A stretch of 9,295 nt of DNA from Bacteroidales bacterium (GTDB lineage Bacteria; Bacteroidota; Bacteroidia; Bacteroidales; DTU049): positions 1 through 9,295 of the forward strand of contig JAHDSP010000368.1 in the NCBI GenBank assembly GCA_018432645.1, read 5' to 3'. The position numbers and the translations under genes are program-made. The notes beneath the pieces are model-generated. The model made no database searches. It worked only from the letters and a program-made list of their open reading frames with translations, and was not told where the DNA came from. Shown here in pieces: positions 1 through 6,289 of the stretch (the first letter of the stretch is position 1; every line of letters begins with the position of its first letter).

Positions 1-107
1 GTTAATCTATTCTCATTCATGAATTCATAAAGATTGTCTAAAAATTCACGTTTCCCTTCTTTGGTCAGAGACAGCATTTCTTCTATTACTTCGGCTGTAT
101 ATTCCAT
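1..107 (-). CDS. Unrecognised protein, N-terminal 35 codons only (runs off the left edge)
   Basis: An open frame reads leftwards from ATG at 107 and stays open to the edge of the window. The visible residues begin MEYTAEVIEEMLSLTKEGKR and continue as an acidic, probably helical stretch rich in Glu, Leu and Asn, with no signal peptide or membrane segment. I do not recognise the family. The start is supported by a Bacteroidota -7 box (TAATTTTG) 16 nt upstream. Codons such as GCC, CTG, ACC, GGG and GAC make this piece look somewhat richer in GC than its neighbours, but 35 codons are too few to argue for transfer. In many Bacteroidota atpB (ATP synthase subunit a) would be expected after the operon at 325-1249; this protein does not look like a subunit a N-terminus, which should be hydrophobic or a signal peptide. 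Confidence 0.55.
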   Translation of the reverse strand, partial: MEYTAEVIEEMLSLTKEGKREFLDNLYEFMNENRL

Positions 108-123
108 AAAATTATGTTTTTTG

Positions 124-131
124 CAAAATTA
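124..131 (-). promoter_or_regulatory. Predicted -7 promoter box TAATTTTG for the gene starting at 107
   Basis: The minus strand reads TAATTTTG, matching the Bacteroidota sigma-ABfr -7 consensus TAnnTTTG. The start codon follows after 16 nt, so the leader would be about 10 nt. No clear -33 TTTG is seen at the expected spacing. Confidence 0.5.
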
Positions 132-178
132 ATAAAAATATTTAATACTTAATTTTAAACATAAATGTTGTTTTTCAA

Positions 179-216
179 AAGAGAGTGAGAAAATTTTAAA
201 ATTTTCTCACTCTCTT
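179..216. terminator. Perfect 38-bp palindrome, candidate intrinsic terminator
   Basis: Two 19-base arms (AAGAGAGTGAGAAAATTTT and its exact reverse complement) meet with no spacer between 197 and 198. As RNA the GAGAGTGAG/CTCACTCTC part would form a strong stem over an A/U-rich upper stem and loop. On the minus strand the lower stem is followed by TTTTG, a short U tract, which fits a terminator for the operon ending at 325. The plus-strand side (TTACC) is a poorer terminator. An operator for a dimeric regulator of the gene at 107 is the alternative, since the palindrome lies about 50 bp upstream of that gene's -7 box. Confidence 0.5.
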
Positions 217-324
217 ACCTTATCCCTACAGTAACTATTTTATATAAATAAACATCTCTCTATTTCCCTTTAAACTGTTCTTTTATTCTACCTTTCAGAT
301 ATCTTAATAATTTTTTTATAAAAA

Positions 325-681
325 TTATCTTTTTAATTGTTTTAATATAATAAAAACATAAGCAAATAAAAAGTATAAATATAATACTACAAACATTATT
401 ATGTGAGCATTTGATATAGCAGATTTCATATTAAAAACTGCAATATAAATTATAAAAAATATCAAAACCGTTAAAAGTCTCACCACATCGATAGCTAAAT
501 AAACTATAGGTTTATTTTTTAATAAATTTTTTTTATAATTAATAAAAAGTATTACACATAAGAAGACTAAAAAATTAACAAACCAAAATATCATTATTGT
601 TATGTCTATAGGTTTAAAAATTATCCATAACAGAGGTAATACAATGCTAAAAACAGAAAAAATACTAAAATATTTCCACAT
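325..681 (-). CDS. Small four-helix membrane protein of an ATP synthase-type operon (AtpI/UncI-like topology)
   Basis: A 118-residue, very hydrophobic protein with four predicted membrane segments, at about residues 4-22, 28-48, 60-84 and 91-114, linked by short basic loops (YKKNLLKNK at about 49-57) and ending LKQLKR. Size and topology resemble AtpI/UncI proteins, which assist assembly of the F0 rotor ring, but I see no diagnostic motif, so this rests on context. Its ATG shares one base with the stop codon of the preceding gene (TAATG at 683-679), which suggests translational coupling. In many Bacteroidota the order is bactofilin, AtpZ, a small membrane protein like this one, then atpB; here the strand instead leads to a palindrome and an unrelated partial gene. 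A basic frame downstream (about 322-260) could be a frameshifted tail. Confidence 0.72.
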   Translation of the reverse strand: MWKYFSIFSVFSIVLPLLWIIFKPIDITIMIFWFVNFLVFLCVILFINYKKNLLKNKPIVYLAIDVVRLLTVLIFFIIYIAVFNMKSAISNAHIIMFVVLYLYFLFAYVFIILKQLKR

Positions 682-887
682 TAATGTTTGTTTTTTATCA
701 ACTCTCTGATACCAATATATATAGCTATTATTGTGGCTATTACACCAATTATACTTGTATATAAATTATTTGTATTATACTTGTTATCAAACCATTTACC
801 TAAATATGCTCCACCTACGATTATCACTAACATTTGTATTGCTAGGTTACTATATTTTATGTATTTATCTAGATTTTCTTTTTTCAC
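681..887 (-). CDS. atpZ: AtpZ/AtpI-family protein (F0F1 ATP synthase accessory protein)
   Basis: A 68-residue protein with two membrane segments (about residues 17-33 and 43-62). The first contains the glycine-rich GGAYLGKWFD at 25-34, matching the G-x-x-x-G-x-x-x-D pattern I associate with the AtpZ/AtpI family, and the second ends in IGIREL before a basic tail. These small proteins accompany ATP synthase operons and are thought to help assemble the membrane rotor or to form a cation channel feeding it. The gene begins 8 bp after the bactofilin stop and its own stop overlaps the next start by one base, so the three genes are one transcription unit. Length is normal for the Bacteroidota version. 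The family assignment is good; the molecular role is taken from the family. The symbol follows family naming. Confidence 0.82.
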   Translation of the reverse strand: MKKENLDKYIKYSNLAIQMLVIIVGGAYLGKWFDNKYNTNNLYTSIIGVIATIIAIYIGIRELIKNKH

Positions 888-895
888 TAAAAAAA

Positions 896-1249
896 TTAAT
901 TAGACAAATCATTCATTGAACATTTACCATTAAATCTAGCACCAGTATGTATTGATAATTTTGTAACAGTAATATCGCCTTCTAATATAGCTGTTTCTTT
1001 CAAAATTAGAATTTCTGAAGCCTCAATGTTTCCTTTTACAGTGCCATTAATTTCAATTGTATTTGCTGTAATATTACCATTTATTGTAGCCGTTGACCCT
1101 ATAATTATTCTTTTATTAGACTTAATATTACCATTCACTATCCCATCAATTCTAAGATCATCATCTGTTGATAGATCTCCGTTTATATTCGTAGTTTCAC
1201 CTATTAGATTTACTTTACTCATCACTACTTCAGGAACATTTTTTGCCAT
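896..1249 (-). CDS. Bactofilin family cytoskeletal protein
   Basis: A 117-residue protein made almost wholly of the bactofilin beta-helix repeat. It shows the usual order: a short disordered head, LIGETTNINGDLSTDDDLRIDG (about residues 15-36), then successive G-x-I rungs (VNGNI, INGNI, INGTVKGNI), ending in ILEGDITVTKLSIHTGARF and a short tail. Bactofilins polymerise without nucleotide into filaments at the membrane and take part in cell shape, polarity and envelope organisation. The ATG at 1249 gives the conventional MAKN-type start and is preceded by a -7 box at 1281-1274. It is first in the operon with the AtpZ-like and four-helix proteins, an arrangement common at the head of ATP synthase operons in Bacteroidota. 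The Bacteroidota literature gives no single agreed symbol, so none is given. Confidence 0.93.
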   Translation of the reverse strand: MAKNVPEVVMSKVNLIGETTNINGDLSTDDDLRIDGIVNGNIKSNKRIIIGSTATINGNITANTIEINGTVKGNIEASEILILKETAILEGDITVTKLSIHTGARFNGKCSMNDLSN

Positions 1250-1273
1250 AACTTTTTATTTTTAAGATATTTG

Positions 1274-1281
1274 CAAAATTA
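1274..1281 (-). promoter_or_regulatory. Predicted -7 promoter box TAATTTTG for the bactofilin-atpZ operon
   Basis: The minus strand reads TAATTTTG, matching TAnnTTTG, 24 nt before the ATG at 1249. It lies in the 56-bp gap after the fumC stop, so this operon probably has its own promoter although fumC is upstream on the same strand. No convincing -33 box is seen. Confidence 0.5.
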
Positions 1282-1305
1282 AAACAAAATTATTATACAT
1301 AATTG

Positions 1306-2697
1306 TTATATCATTTTTTGTATATTAACTATTTTATCATAATCTTCAGCAGATAAAAAACCTAGTAATATAGTAGCTTCTTTTAAAGATATGTTTTCAT
1401 CATATGCTTTTTTAACTATTATACAGGTTTTATCATATCCAATGATAGGTGTCAGGACAGTAGCCATCATTAGAGAATTATTTAGATGCATATTTATTCT
1501 ATCAATATTAGGTAGTATACCTATCACACATTTATCGCAGAATGAATTACATGCATCAGCCATCAAATTAGCAGATTTTAAAAAATTATTAATAATCATA
1601 GGCATGAAAGTATTAAGTTGAAAATGCCCATTCATACCACCAATATTAATAGCTAAATCATTACCTATTACTTGAGCACAAACCATAGTAAGTGCTTCTG
1701 CCTGAGTAGGATTTACTTTACCAGGCATAATGCTAGAGCCAAGCTCATTAGCTGGTAATATTATTTCTCCTATTGCACATCTAGGACCACTAGCTAAAAA
1801 ACGAATATTATTAGCAATGTGAAATAAACTAACTGCTGTATATTTAAGTGCTGCGCTGGCAGCCACTATAGCATCACGCGTAGATATGCCTTCGAATTTA
1901 TTACTTGCAGGTTTAAAAGGTGAATTAGTATATTCTGAAATTTTTTTACAAATTTCTATATCAAAATTTTTGGGTGCATTAAGTCCAGTACCAACAGCTG
2001 TACCTCCGATAGGCAATTCAACTAAATGTGTTAGAGATTGCTCTATAGTTTTAATATTATAATCTAGCTGAGAAGCATATCCCGAGAACTCTTGACCTAG
2101 TGTTAGTGGCACAGCATCCATAGTATGAGTACGTCCTGTCTTTATGATATTTTCGAACTCTTTACTTTTGATATCAATTGCTTCTTTTAATTTTTTCAGT
2201 GCAGGAATAGTTTTGTTAACTAATACTGTATAAGCTGCTATATTAGATGCTGATGGAAAAACATCATTTGAAGATTGACTTTTATTAACATCATCATTAG
2301 GATGGAGAATTTTTTCTTTATCATCTAATTTACCTCCATTAAGCACATGAGCTCTATTAGCAATAACTTCATTAATATTCATATTAGTTTGTGTACCAGA
2401 GCCAGTCTGCCATATTACAAGTGGGAAATTGTCATCTAATTTGCCTAATAGTATCTCATCACAAACTTTCATTATTAATTCAGCTTTTTTATGATTTAAA
2501 ATGCCAAATTTTTCATTTGTGCTAGCAGCAGCTTTTTTAATTATGGCTAATGCTTGTATTATTTCTTTTGACATCAGCTCTGAACCAATTTCAAAATTAA
2601 GTCGACTACGCTCTGTCTGAGCTCCCCAATATTTATCTGCAGGAACTGCTATTTCGCCCATAGTATCTTTTTCTATGCGTTTTATATCGTTATTCAT
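1306..2697 (-). CDS. fumC: Class II fumarate hydratase (fumarase C)
   Basis: This 463-residue protein has the full length of class II fumarases, the oxygen-stable, iron-free tetramers that interconvert fumarate and L-malate in the cytoplasmic TCA cycle. Visible motifs in order: MGEIAVPADKYWGAQTERS near residues 13-31; GSGTQTNMN at 99-107; HPNDDVNKSQSSND at 132-145; GRTHTMDAVPLTLGQE at 188-203, with H191 aligning with the catalytic His188 of E. coli FumC; GGTAVGTGLN at 231-240; and the fumarate-lyase signature GSSIMPGKVNP at 320-330, with S321, K327 and N329 in the active loop. GTGLN, with threonine and asparagine in the binding positions, and the long SS-loop favour fumarase over aspartase or adenylosuccinate lyase; aspartase is the nearest alternative. 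The ATG at 2697 puts the conserved N-terminus at residue 7. The -7 promoter box lies 22 nt upstream and an inserted element begins 14 bp behind it. Confidence 0.96.
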   Translation of the reverse strand: MNNDIKRIEKDTMGEIAVPADKYWGAQTERSRLNFEIGSELMSKEIIQALAIIKKAAASTNEKFGILNHKKAELIMKVCDEILLGKLDDNFPLVIWQTGSGTQTNMNINEVIANRAHVLNGGKLDDKEKILHPNDDVNKSQSSNDVFPSASNIAAYTVLVNKTIPALKKLKEAIDIKSKEFENIIKTGRTHTMDAVPLTLGQEFSGYASQLDYNIKTIEQSLTHLVELPIGGTAVGTGLNAPKNFDIEICKKISEYTNSPFKPASNKFEGISTRDAIVAASAALKYTAVSLFHIANNIRFLASGPRCAIGEIILPANELGSSIMPGKVNPTQAEALTMVCAQVIGNDLAINIGGMNGHFQLNTFMPMIINNFLKSANLMADACNSFCDKCVIGILPNIDRINMHLNNSLMMATVLTPIIGYDKTCIIVKKAYDENISLKEATILLGFLSAEDYDKIVNIQKMI

Positions 2698-2719
2698 TGT
2701 TTTAATTTTTTTGATTTAG

Positions 2720-2727
2720 CAAAAATA
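2720..2727 (-). promoter_or_regulatory. Predicted -7 promoter box TATTTTTG for fumC
   Basis: The minus strand reads TATTTTTG, matching TAnnTTTG, 22 nt before the fumC ATG. The ISL3-like element starts 14 bp upstream of it (at 2741), so the -33 region of fumC is element sequence. No TTTG is visible at the canonical spacing. Confidence 0.5.
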
Positions 2728-2740
2728 TAAAAAAATTTTT

Positions 2741-2972
2741 TGGTTCTATAACGTTATTTGGGTTATATTATTTAACCACAAAGGGCACAAAGATATTACA
2801 CAAAGTTCACAAAGTACCATTATTAATCTTTTTAATTCTATCATTCTCTGTGTTCTTTGTGCCTTCTTTGAGAACTTTGTGGTTAATATTCAACTGTTCA
2901 ATAATAAATAAATTTCATTTTTTATAAATTACTCTTTTTTAATTTTTACTCATACAAAATGTTATAGAACCA
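2741..2972. mobile_element. Non-coding miniature element (MITE) with ISL3-type inverted ends
   Basis: The 324-bp gap between divergent fumC and kdsD has no credible gene; most of it is this element. It begins TGGTTCTATAACGTT and ends with the inverted counterpart AATGTTATAGAACCA. The first 11 bases from GG are identical at both ends. The right end, read inward from 2971, matches the left end of the ISL3-family element at 9044 in 23 of 27 bases; the left end matches it in its first 14 bases. An 8-bp direct repeat AAATTTTT flanks it (2733-2740 and 2973-2980), the duplication length known for ISL3-family insertions, though this sequence is too simple to be strong proof. No transposase is encoded, so movement would need an ISL3 transposase acting in trans. 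A palindrome of CACAAAG heptamers is nested inside. Confidence 0.75.
2772..2886. repeat. Nested inverted array of CACAAAG heptamers
   Basis: The outer 12 bases TTAACCACAAAG (2772-2783) are exactly inverted at 2875-2886. The left arm holds four perfect CACAAAG heptamers starting at 2777, 2786, 2799 and 2808. The right arm holds four inverted copies at 2846, 2855, 2866 and 2875, of which two are perfect CTTTGTG and two are one-base variants (CTCTGTG, CTTTGAG). Neighbours within each pair start 9 bp apart. The arms could fold into a long imperfect hairpin. From memory, CACAAAG-rich palindromes of this kind occur in intergenic regions of many Bacteroidota and some other bacteria; their function is not known to me. 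Confidence 0.75.
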
Positions 2973-3006
2973 AAATTTTTTTAATTCTAATATTAAAATT
3001 ACTATG

Positions 3007-3014
3007 TAATTTTG
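3007..3014 (+). promoter_or_regulatory. Predicted -7 promoter box TAATTTTG for the kdsD-kdsA-peptidase operon
   Basis: TAATTTTG matches TAnnTTTG, and the ATG of kdsD begins only 7 nt after its last base. If transcription starts at the usual distance from the box, the mRNA has no leader or only a few bases. The miniature element ends 34 bp upstream. No -33 TTTG is seen. Confidence 0.55.
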
Positions 3015-3021
3015 TAAAAAA

Positions 3022-3636
3022 ATGAATTCTTATATTTCAGACATTATAGAGATAGAAGCTAATGCTATTAGAAACATTCCAATGGAGAATAAATATACAG
3101 AGGTTATTGATTTAATATATGAACAAATACATATAAAACATGGTAAATTAATCACCTCTGGTATGGGTAAAGCTGGGCAAATAGCTCTGAATATAGCTAC
3201 TACCTTTAGTAGTACTGGTACTCCAGCGATATTTTTACATCCTGCAGATGCGCAACATGGCGATTTAGGTGTCATCCAGAATAATGATATTTTATTATTG
3301 ATATCTAATTCTGGCAAAACAAACGAAATATTGCAATTAATAGAATTGGCTAATAGATTAGTTCCCAATATACCAATAGTAGTCATTACGGGCAATGAAA
3401 ATAGTGAATTGGCTAGCAAAGCTAATATATCATTATTTACAGGCAATCCTCCAGAAGTATGTCCACTAGGACTCACTCCTACTACATCTACAACAGTAAT
3501 GACTGTCATCGGAGATATTTTAGTAACTTTGATGATGAAAAAAATTAATTTTACTGCAGAAGAATATGCTAAACGCCATCATTCTGGCTATTTGGGAGAA
3601 AAATCTAAAATGTATATTAGTAATAATAATAAGTAA
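3022..3636 (+). CDS. kdsD: Arabinose-5-phosphate isomerase, single SIS domain (KdsD/KpsF type)
   Basis: A 204-residue sugar-phosphate isomerase predicted to convert D-ribulose 5-phosphate to D-arabinose 5-phosphate, the first step to Kdo. One SIS domain fills the protein: TSGMGKAGQIALNIA (about 45-59, K50 in the conserved G-x-GK), STGTPAIFLHPADAQHGDLG (64-83), LISNSGKTNEI (93-103), LGLTPTTSTT (149-158) and RHHSGYLGEK (185-194), where H186 aligns with the catalytic His of the HPGG motif in E. coli KdsD. The two C-terminal CBS domains of the roughly 320-residue E. coli-type enzymes are absent, with only a short tail after HHSGYLG; single-domain versions are known in Bacteroides. SNSGKT replaces the commoner SNSGET. 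It opens the operon, ends 5 bp before kdsA, and that neighbour makes a Kdo role much likelier than another sugar isomerase such as GutQ. Confidence 0.9.
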   Translation: MNSYISDIIEIEANAIRNIPMENKYTEVIDLIYEQIHIKHGKLITSGMGKAGQIALNIATTFSSTGTPAIFLHPADAQHGDLGVIQNNDILLLISNSGKTNEILQLIELANRLVPNIPIVVITGNENSELASKANISLFTGNPPEVCPLGLTPTTSTTVMTVIGDILVTLMMKKINFTAEEYAKRHHSGYLGEKSKMYISNNNK

Positions 3637-3641
3637 ATATT

Positions 3642-4415
3642 ATGTGGTTAATAGCTGGCCCTTGCGTGATAGAAGATGATAAAATGCCTTTCATAGTGGC
3701 TGAAGAGCTCTTAAAAATTGCTAATGAATTAGATTTGAATTTTATTTTTAAAAGTAGTTACTTAAAAGCTAATCGCTCAAAAGTAGATAGTTTCAGAGGA
3801 ATACCTAGAATTAATGCTCTAGAAATTTTAAAAGAAATACATAATGCATATAAACTACCTGTGATAACAGATGTACACGAAAGTTGGGAATGCGAAGAAG
3901 TAGCTCAATATGTAGATTATTTACAAATACCAGCCTTTCTGTGTAGACAAACTGAGCTACTACTATCTGCTGGTAAAACTGGTAAACCTATTAATATAAA
4001 AAAAGGACAATTTATGTCTGCGGAAAGTATGCAATTTGCTATTGATAAAGTAAAATCTACTGGCAATAATAATATTTTTTTAACAGAAAGAGGGTCAATG
4101 TTTGGTTATTATAATTTAGTAGTAGATATGACAGCTATACCACGTATGAAATCCTTTGGTTATCCAGTTTTGATAGATATTACTCATAGTGTACAAATGC
4201 CTAATCACAATGATGGAGTTACTCATGGGCAGAGAGACTATGTACCAACTATTGCTCTAGCTGGCATAGCAGCAGGTGCTGATGGCATCTTTATGGAAGT
4301 ACATCCAGATCCCCAGTCTGCTCTCAGTGATGCTGAAACTCAATGGCCTCTAAATAATGCTTTTGATCTATTGAAAAAAATAAAAAATTTATATTCATCG
4401 GTTAATAATTTATAA
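3642..4415 (+). CDS. kdsA: 3-deoxy-8-phosphooctulonate synthase (Kdo-8-phosphate synthase), metal-type
   Basis: A 257-residue TIM-barrel enzyme that condenses arabinose 5-phosphate with phosphoenolpyruvate to Kdo-8-phosphate. Motifs in order: AGPCVIE (5-11), FKSSYLKANRS (36-46), SFRG (50-53), TDVHESWE (76-83), LQIPAFLCRQTELL (94-107), NIKKGQFMS (118-126), LTERGSMFGYYNLVVDM (147-163), THSVQMP (181-187) and GIFMEVHPDP (215-224). C8, H182, E219 and D230 align with the metal ligands Cys11, His185, Glu222 and Asp233 of the Aquifex enzyme, so this is the metal-dependent class rather than the E. coli Asn class. The N-terminus is short, with only four residues before AGPC, but no better upstream start exists because the kdsD stop is 5 bp away. 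The next gene starts 2 bp after its stop. DAHP synthase is the related alternative and is disfavoured by the KANRS and HSVQ context. Confidence 0.96.
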   Translation: MWLIAGPCVIEDDKMPFIVAEELLKIANELDLNFIFKSSYLKANRSKVDSFRGIPRINALEILKEIHNAYKLPVITDVHESWECEEVAQYVDYLQIPAFLCRQTELLLSAGKTGKPINIKKGQFMSAESMQFAIDKVKSTGNNNIFLTERGSMFGYYNLVVDMTAIPRMKSFGYPVLIDITHSVQMPNHNDGVTHGQRDYVPTIALAGIAAGADGIFMEVHPDPQSALSDAETQWPLNNAFDLLKKIKNLYSSVNNL

Positions 4416-4417
4416 AT

Positions 4418-6289
4418 ATGAAAAAATATTGGTTTTCTTTTTTATTATTTGTTTGTCCATTGTTAATATTTTCGCAAGCTATAACTATTGCTGAACCCCG
4501 TTCTATGGCTAATAGTTCTGAAAAGTTTATAGGACAGAGTTACGATATCAAATATCATAGATTATACATAAATGTTAATCCCGGTTCAGGTGATATTAAT
4601 GGTTATGTTTTAACAAAATTCATTCCTTTAGTAAATGCAGATACTATTGATTTCGATGCTAATAGTTGTTTGGAAATAGACTCTGTCATTTATCATGGTA
4701 ATGAGGTTACATTTTCTCACGATAATAAAAAACTATTAATATCAAATTTATCATTAATTTCTCAAAATTTAGATAGCATAATAGTATATTATCATGGCAC
4801 ACCACAGGCTAGCGGTTTTGGTTCATTCTATTCTTCTACTCAGTGGTTATGGACTTTGTCTGAACCATATGGTGCTCCAGATTGGTGGCCATGCAAAAAT
4901 GACTTAAGTGACAAAATAGATTCTATAGATATTTTTATAGAACATCCATCCAGTTATGTAGCAGTAGCAAATGGATTAGCAAAAGACACAATAGATTTAG
5001 GTAATAGCAGAACTTTAACTCATTGGAAACATAAATATCCGATAGCTGCTTATCTTGTAGCTATTGCTGTTGCCCAATATCAATACTTTAACACTAATGT
5101 TTCACTACGAGATGGTGATTTGAGAATAGATAATTATGTGTTGAGCTCTGCATATAACAATGCACAAAATGCAATGACAAATTTTAGCAAAGTAATAAAA
5201 TTTTATGATTCATTAATAGCTCCTTATCCATTTATGAATGAGAGATATGGACATGTTCATTTCGGATGGGGCGGTGGCATGGAGCACCAAACAGTAAGCT
5301 TCGTAGGAAGTTTTGATTATGAGCTTTTAGCACATGAATTGTTACATCAATGGTATGGAGATGCCGTTACTTGTGGTTCTTGGCATGATATATGGTTGAA
5401 TGAAGGTTTTGCTACATATTTCACTGCTTTATCTCAAGAGAAATTTTCCCCTCAAGATTTTACAAATTGGAAAGACTATTCTATAAATTTTATTACATAT
5501 TTGCCATGTGGGTCAGTATATGTGTATGATACTACTTCTGTAGATAGAATTTTTAACTCTCGCCTCAGCTATAGAAAAGCTGCCTATGCATTACATATGC
5601 TTAGATGGGTTTTAGGTGATGATTTATTTTTTGATGGCATAAGAGAATATTATGAAAATTATAAATTTAACTATGCTAAAACCGAGGATTTCAAAAATGT
5701 AATGGAGCAAATAGCCGATACATCTTTAACCGAATTTTTTAATGACTGGATTTATGGAGAAGGATATCCTATTTATACTTTTTATGTAAACGAAATAGAT
5801 AATAATAGTTTTAGCATAACTGTACATCAAGAGGGATCATGCATAACTAGTGATTTCTTCGAAATGCAACTTCCTTTTTTATTATCTTATAATTCCACTA
5901 ATGATACTACTATAATCTTAAATAATAATTCTCAAGACCAAGAATTTATAATCCATTTACCTATGCCAGACAATATTACTTTTGATCCACATAAATGGAT
6001 ATTAACAATTAATCCAACAATTATTGTAGATATTCAGCACTTTAATAATTTAAATTTGACAATTTATCCTAACCCTGCTTATGATATTTTAACTATTGAG
6101 AATAAAAATAGAAAAGATTTCACTATGACTTTTACAGATTTATTGACAAAAAATATAATATTTAATGAACATATAGCAGCTAATACTACTAAGACAATAG
6201 ATATTTCTAATATAGCTCCTGGTAGTTATTTGATTATTTTTAAAACAGGGAAAAATCAGATTATTTCTAAGAAATTTATTAAACAATAA
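4418..6289 (+). CDS. Secreted M1-family zinc aminopeptidase with type IX sorting domain
   Basis: A 623-residue exported metallopeptidase. Residues 1-20 are a signal peptide (MKKYWFSFLLFVCPLLIFSQ). An M1 N-terminal beta domain follows (about 40-220), then the catalytic domain: GGGMEHQT at 285-292 takes the place of the GAMEN exopeptidase motif, HELLH at 306-310 supplies two zinc ligands and the general base, and E329 in WLNEGFATYF, 19 residues after H310, is the third ligand. Y385 in SYRKAAYALHMLR matches the transition-state Tyr, although the usual YxKG reads YRKA. A linker leads to a C-terminal sorting domain from about 545 (LTIYPNPAYDILTIEN ... GSYLIIFKTGKNQIISKKFIKQ), as used by type IX secretion for release or attachment at the surface. 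It starts 2 bp after kdsA and so is probably cotranscribed with the Kdo genes. Its stop overlaps the kdsB stop. The substrate cannot be told from sequence. Confidence 0.92.
   Translation: MKKYWFSFLLFVCPLLIFSQAITIAEPRSMANSSEKFIGQSYDIKYHRLYINVNPGSGDINGYVLTKFIPLVNADTIDFDANSCLEIDSVIYHGNEVTFSHDNKKLLISNLSLISQNLDSIIVYYHGTPQASGFGSFYSSTQWLWTLSEPYGAPDWWPCKNDLSDKIDSIDIFIEHPSSYVAVANGLAKDTIDLGNSRTLTHWKHKYPIAAYLVAIAVAQYQYFNTNVSLRDGDLRIDNYVLSSAYNNAQNAMTNFSKVIKFYDSLIAPYPFMNERYGHVHFGWGGGMEHQTVSFVGSFDYELLAHELLHQWYGDAVTCGSWHDIWLNEGFATYFTALSQEKFSPQDFTNWKDYSINFITYLPCGSVYVYDTTSVDRIFNSRLSYRKAAYALHMLRWVLGDDLFFDGIREYYENYKFNYAKTEDFKNVMEQIADTSLTEFFNDWIYGEGYPIYTFYVNEIDNNSFSITVHQEGSCITSDFFEMQLPFLLSYNSTNDTTIILNNNSQDQEFIIHLPMPDNITFDPHKWILTINPTIIVDIQHFNNLNLTIYPNPAYDILTIENKNRKDFTMTFTDLLTKNIIFNEHIAANTTKTIDISNIAPGSYLIIFKTGKNQIISKKFIKQ

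Noticed and set aside
688..919. Two overlapping plus-strand frames opposite the atpZ gene
   Set aside because: Both are antisense to a conserved two-helix protein and have no start context or family resemblance.
1026..1265. Plus-strand hydrophobic frame over the bactofilin gene
   Set aside because: It is the antisense of the repetitive bactofilin codons (Ile, Asn, Gly), which read as hydrophobic residues on the other strand; the bactofilin motifs are unambiguous.
2777..2881. CACAAAG repeats as a CRISPR-like array
   Set aside because: Units are only 7 bp, occur in both orientations and have 2-6 bp gaps, so there are no spacers and no cas genes nearby.
3030..3509. 159-codon open frame on the minus strand inside kdsD
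   Set aside because: It lies fully antisense to a gene with intact SIS-domain motifs, has no recognisable domain and no promoter box; long antisense frames are expected there by chance.
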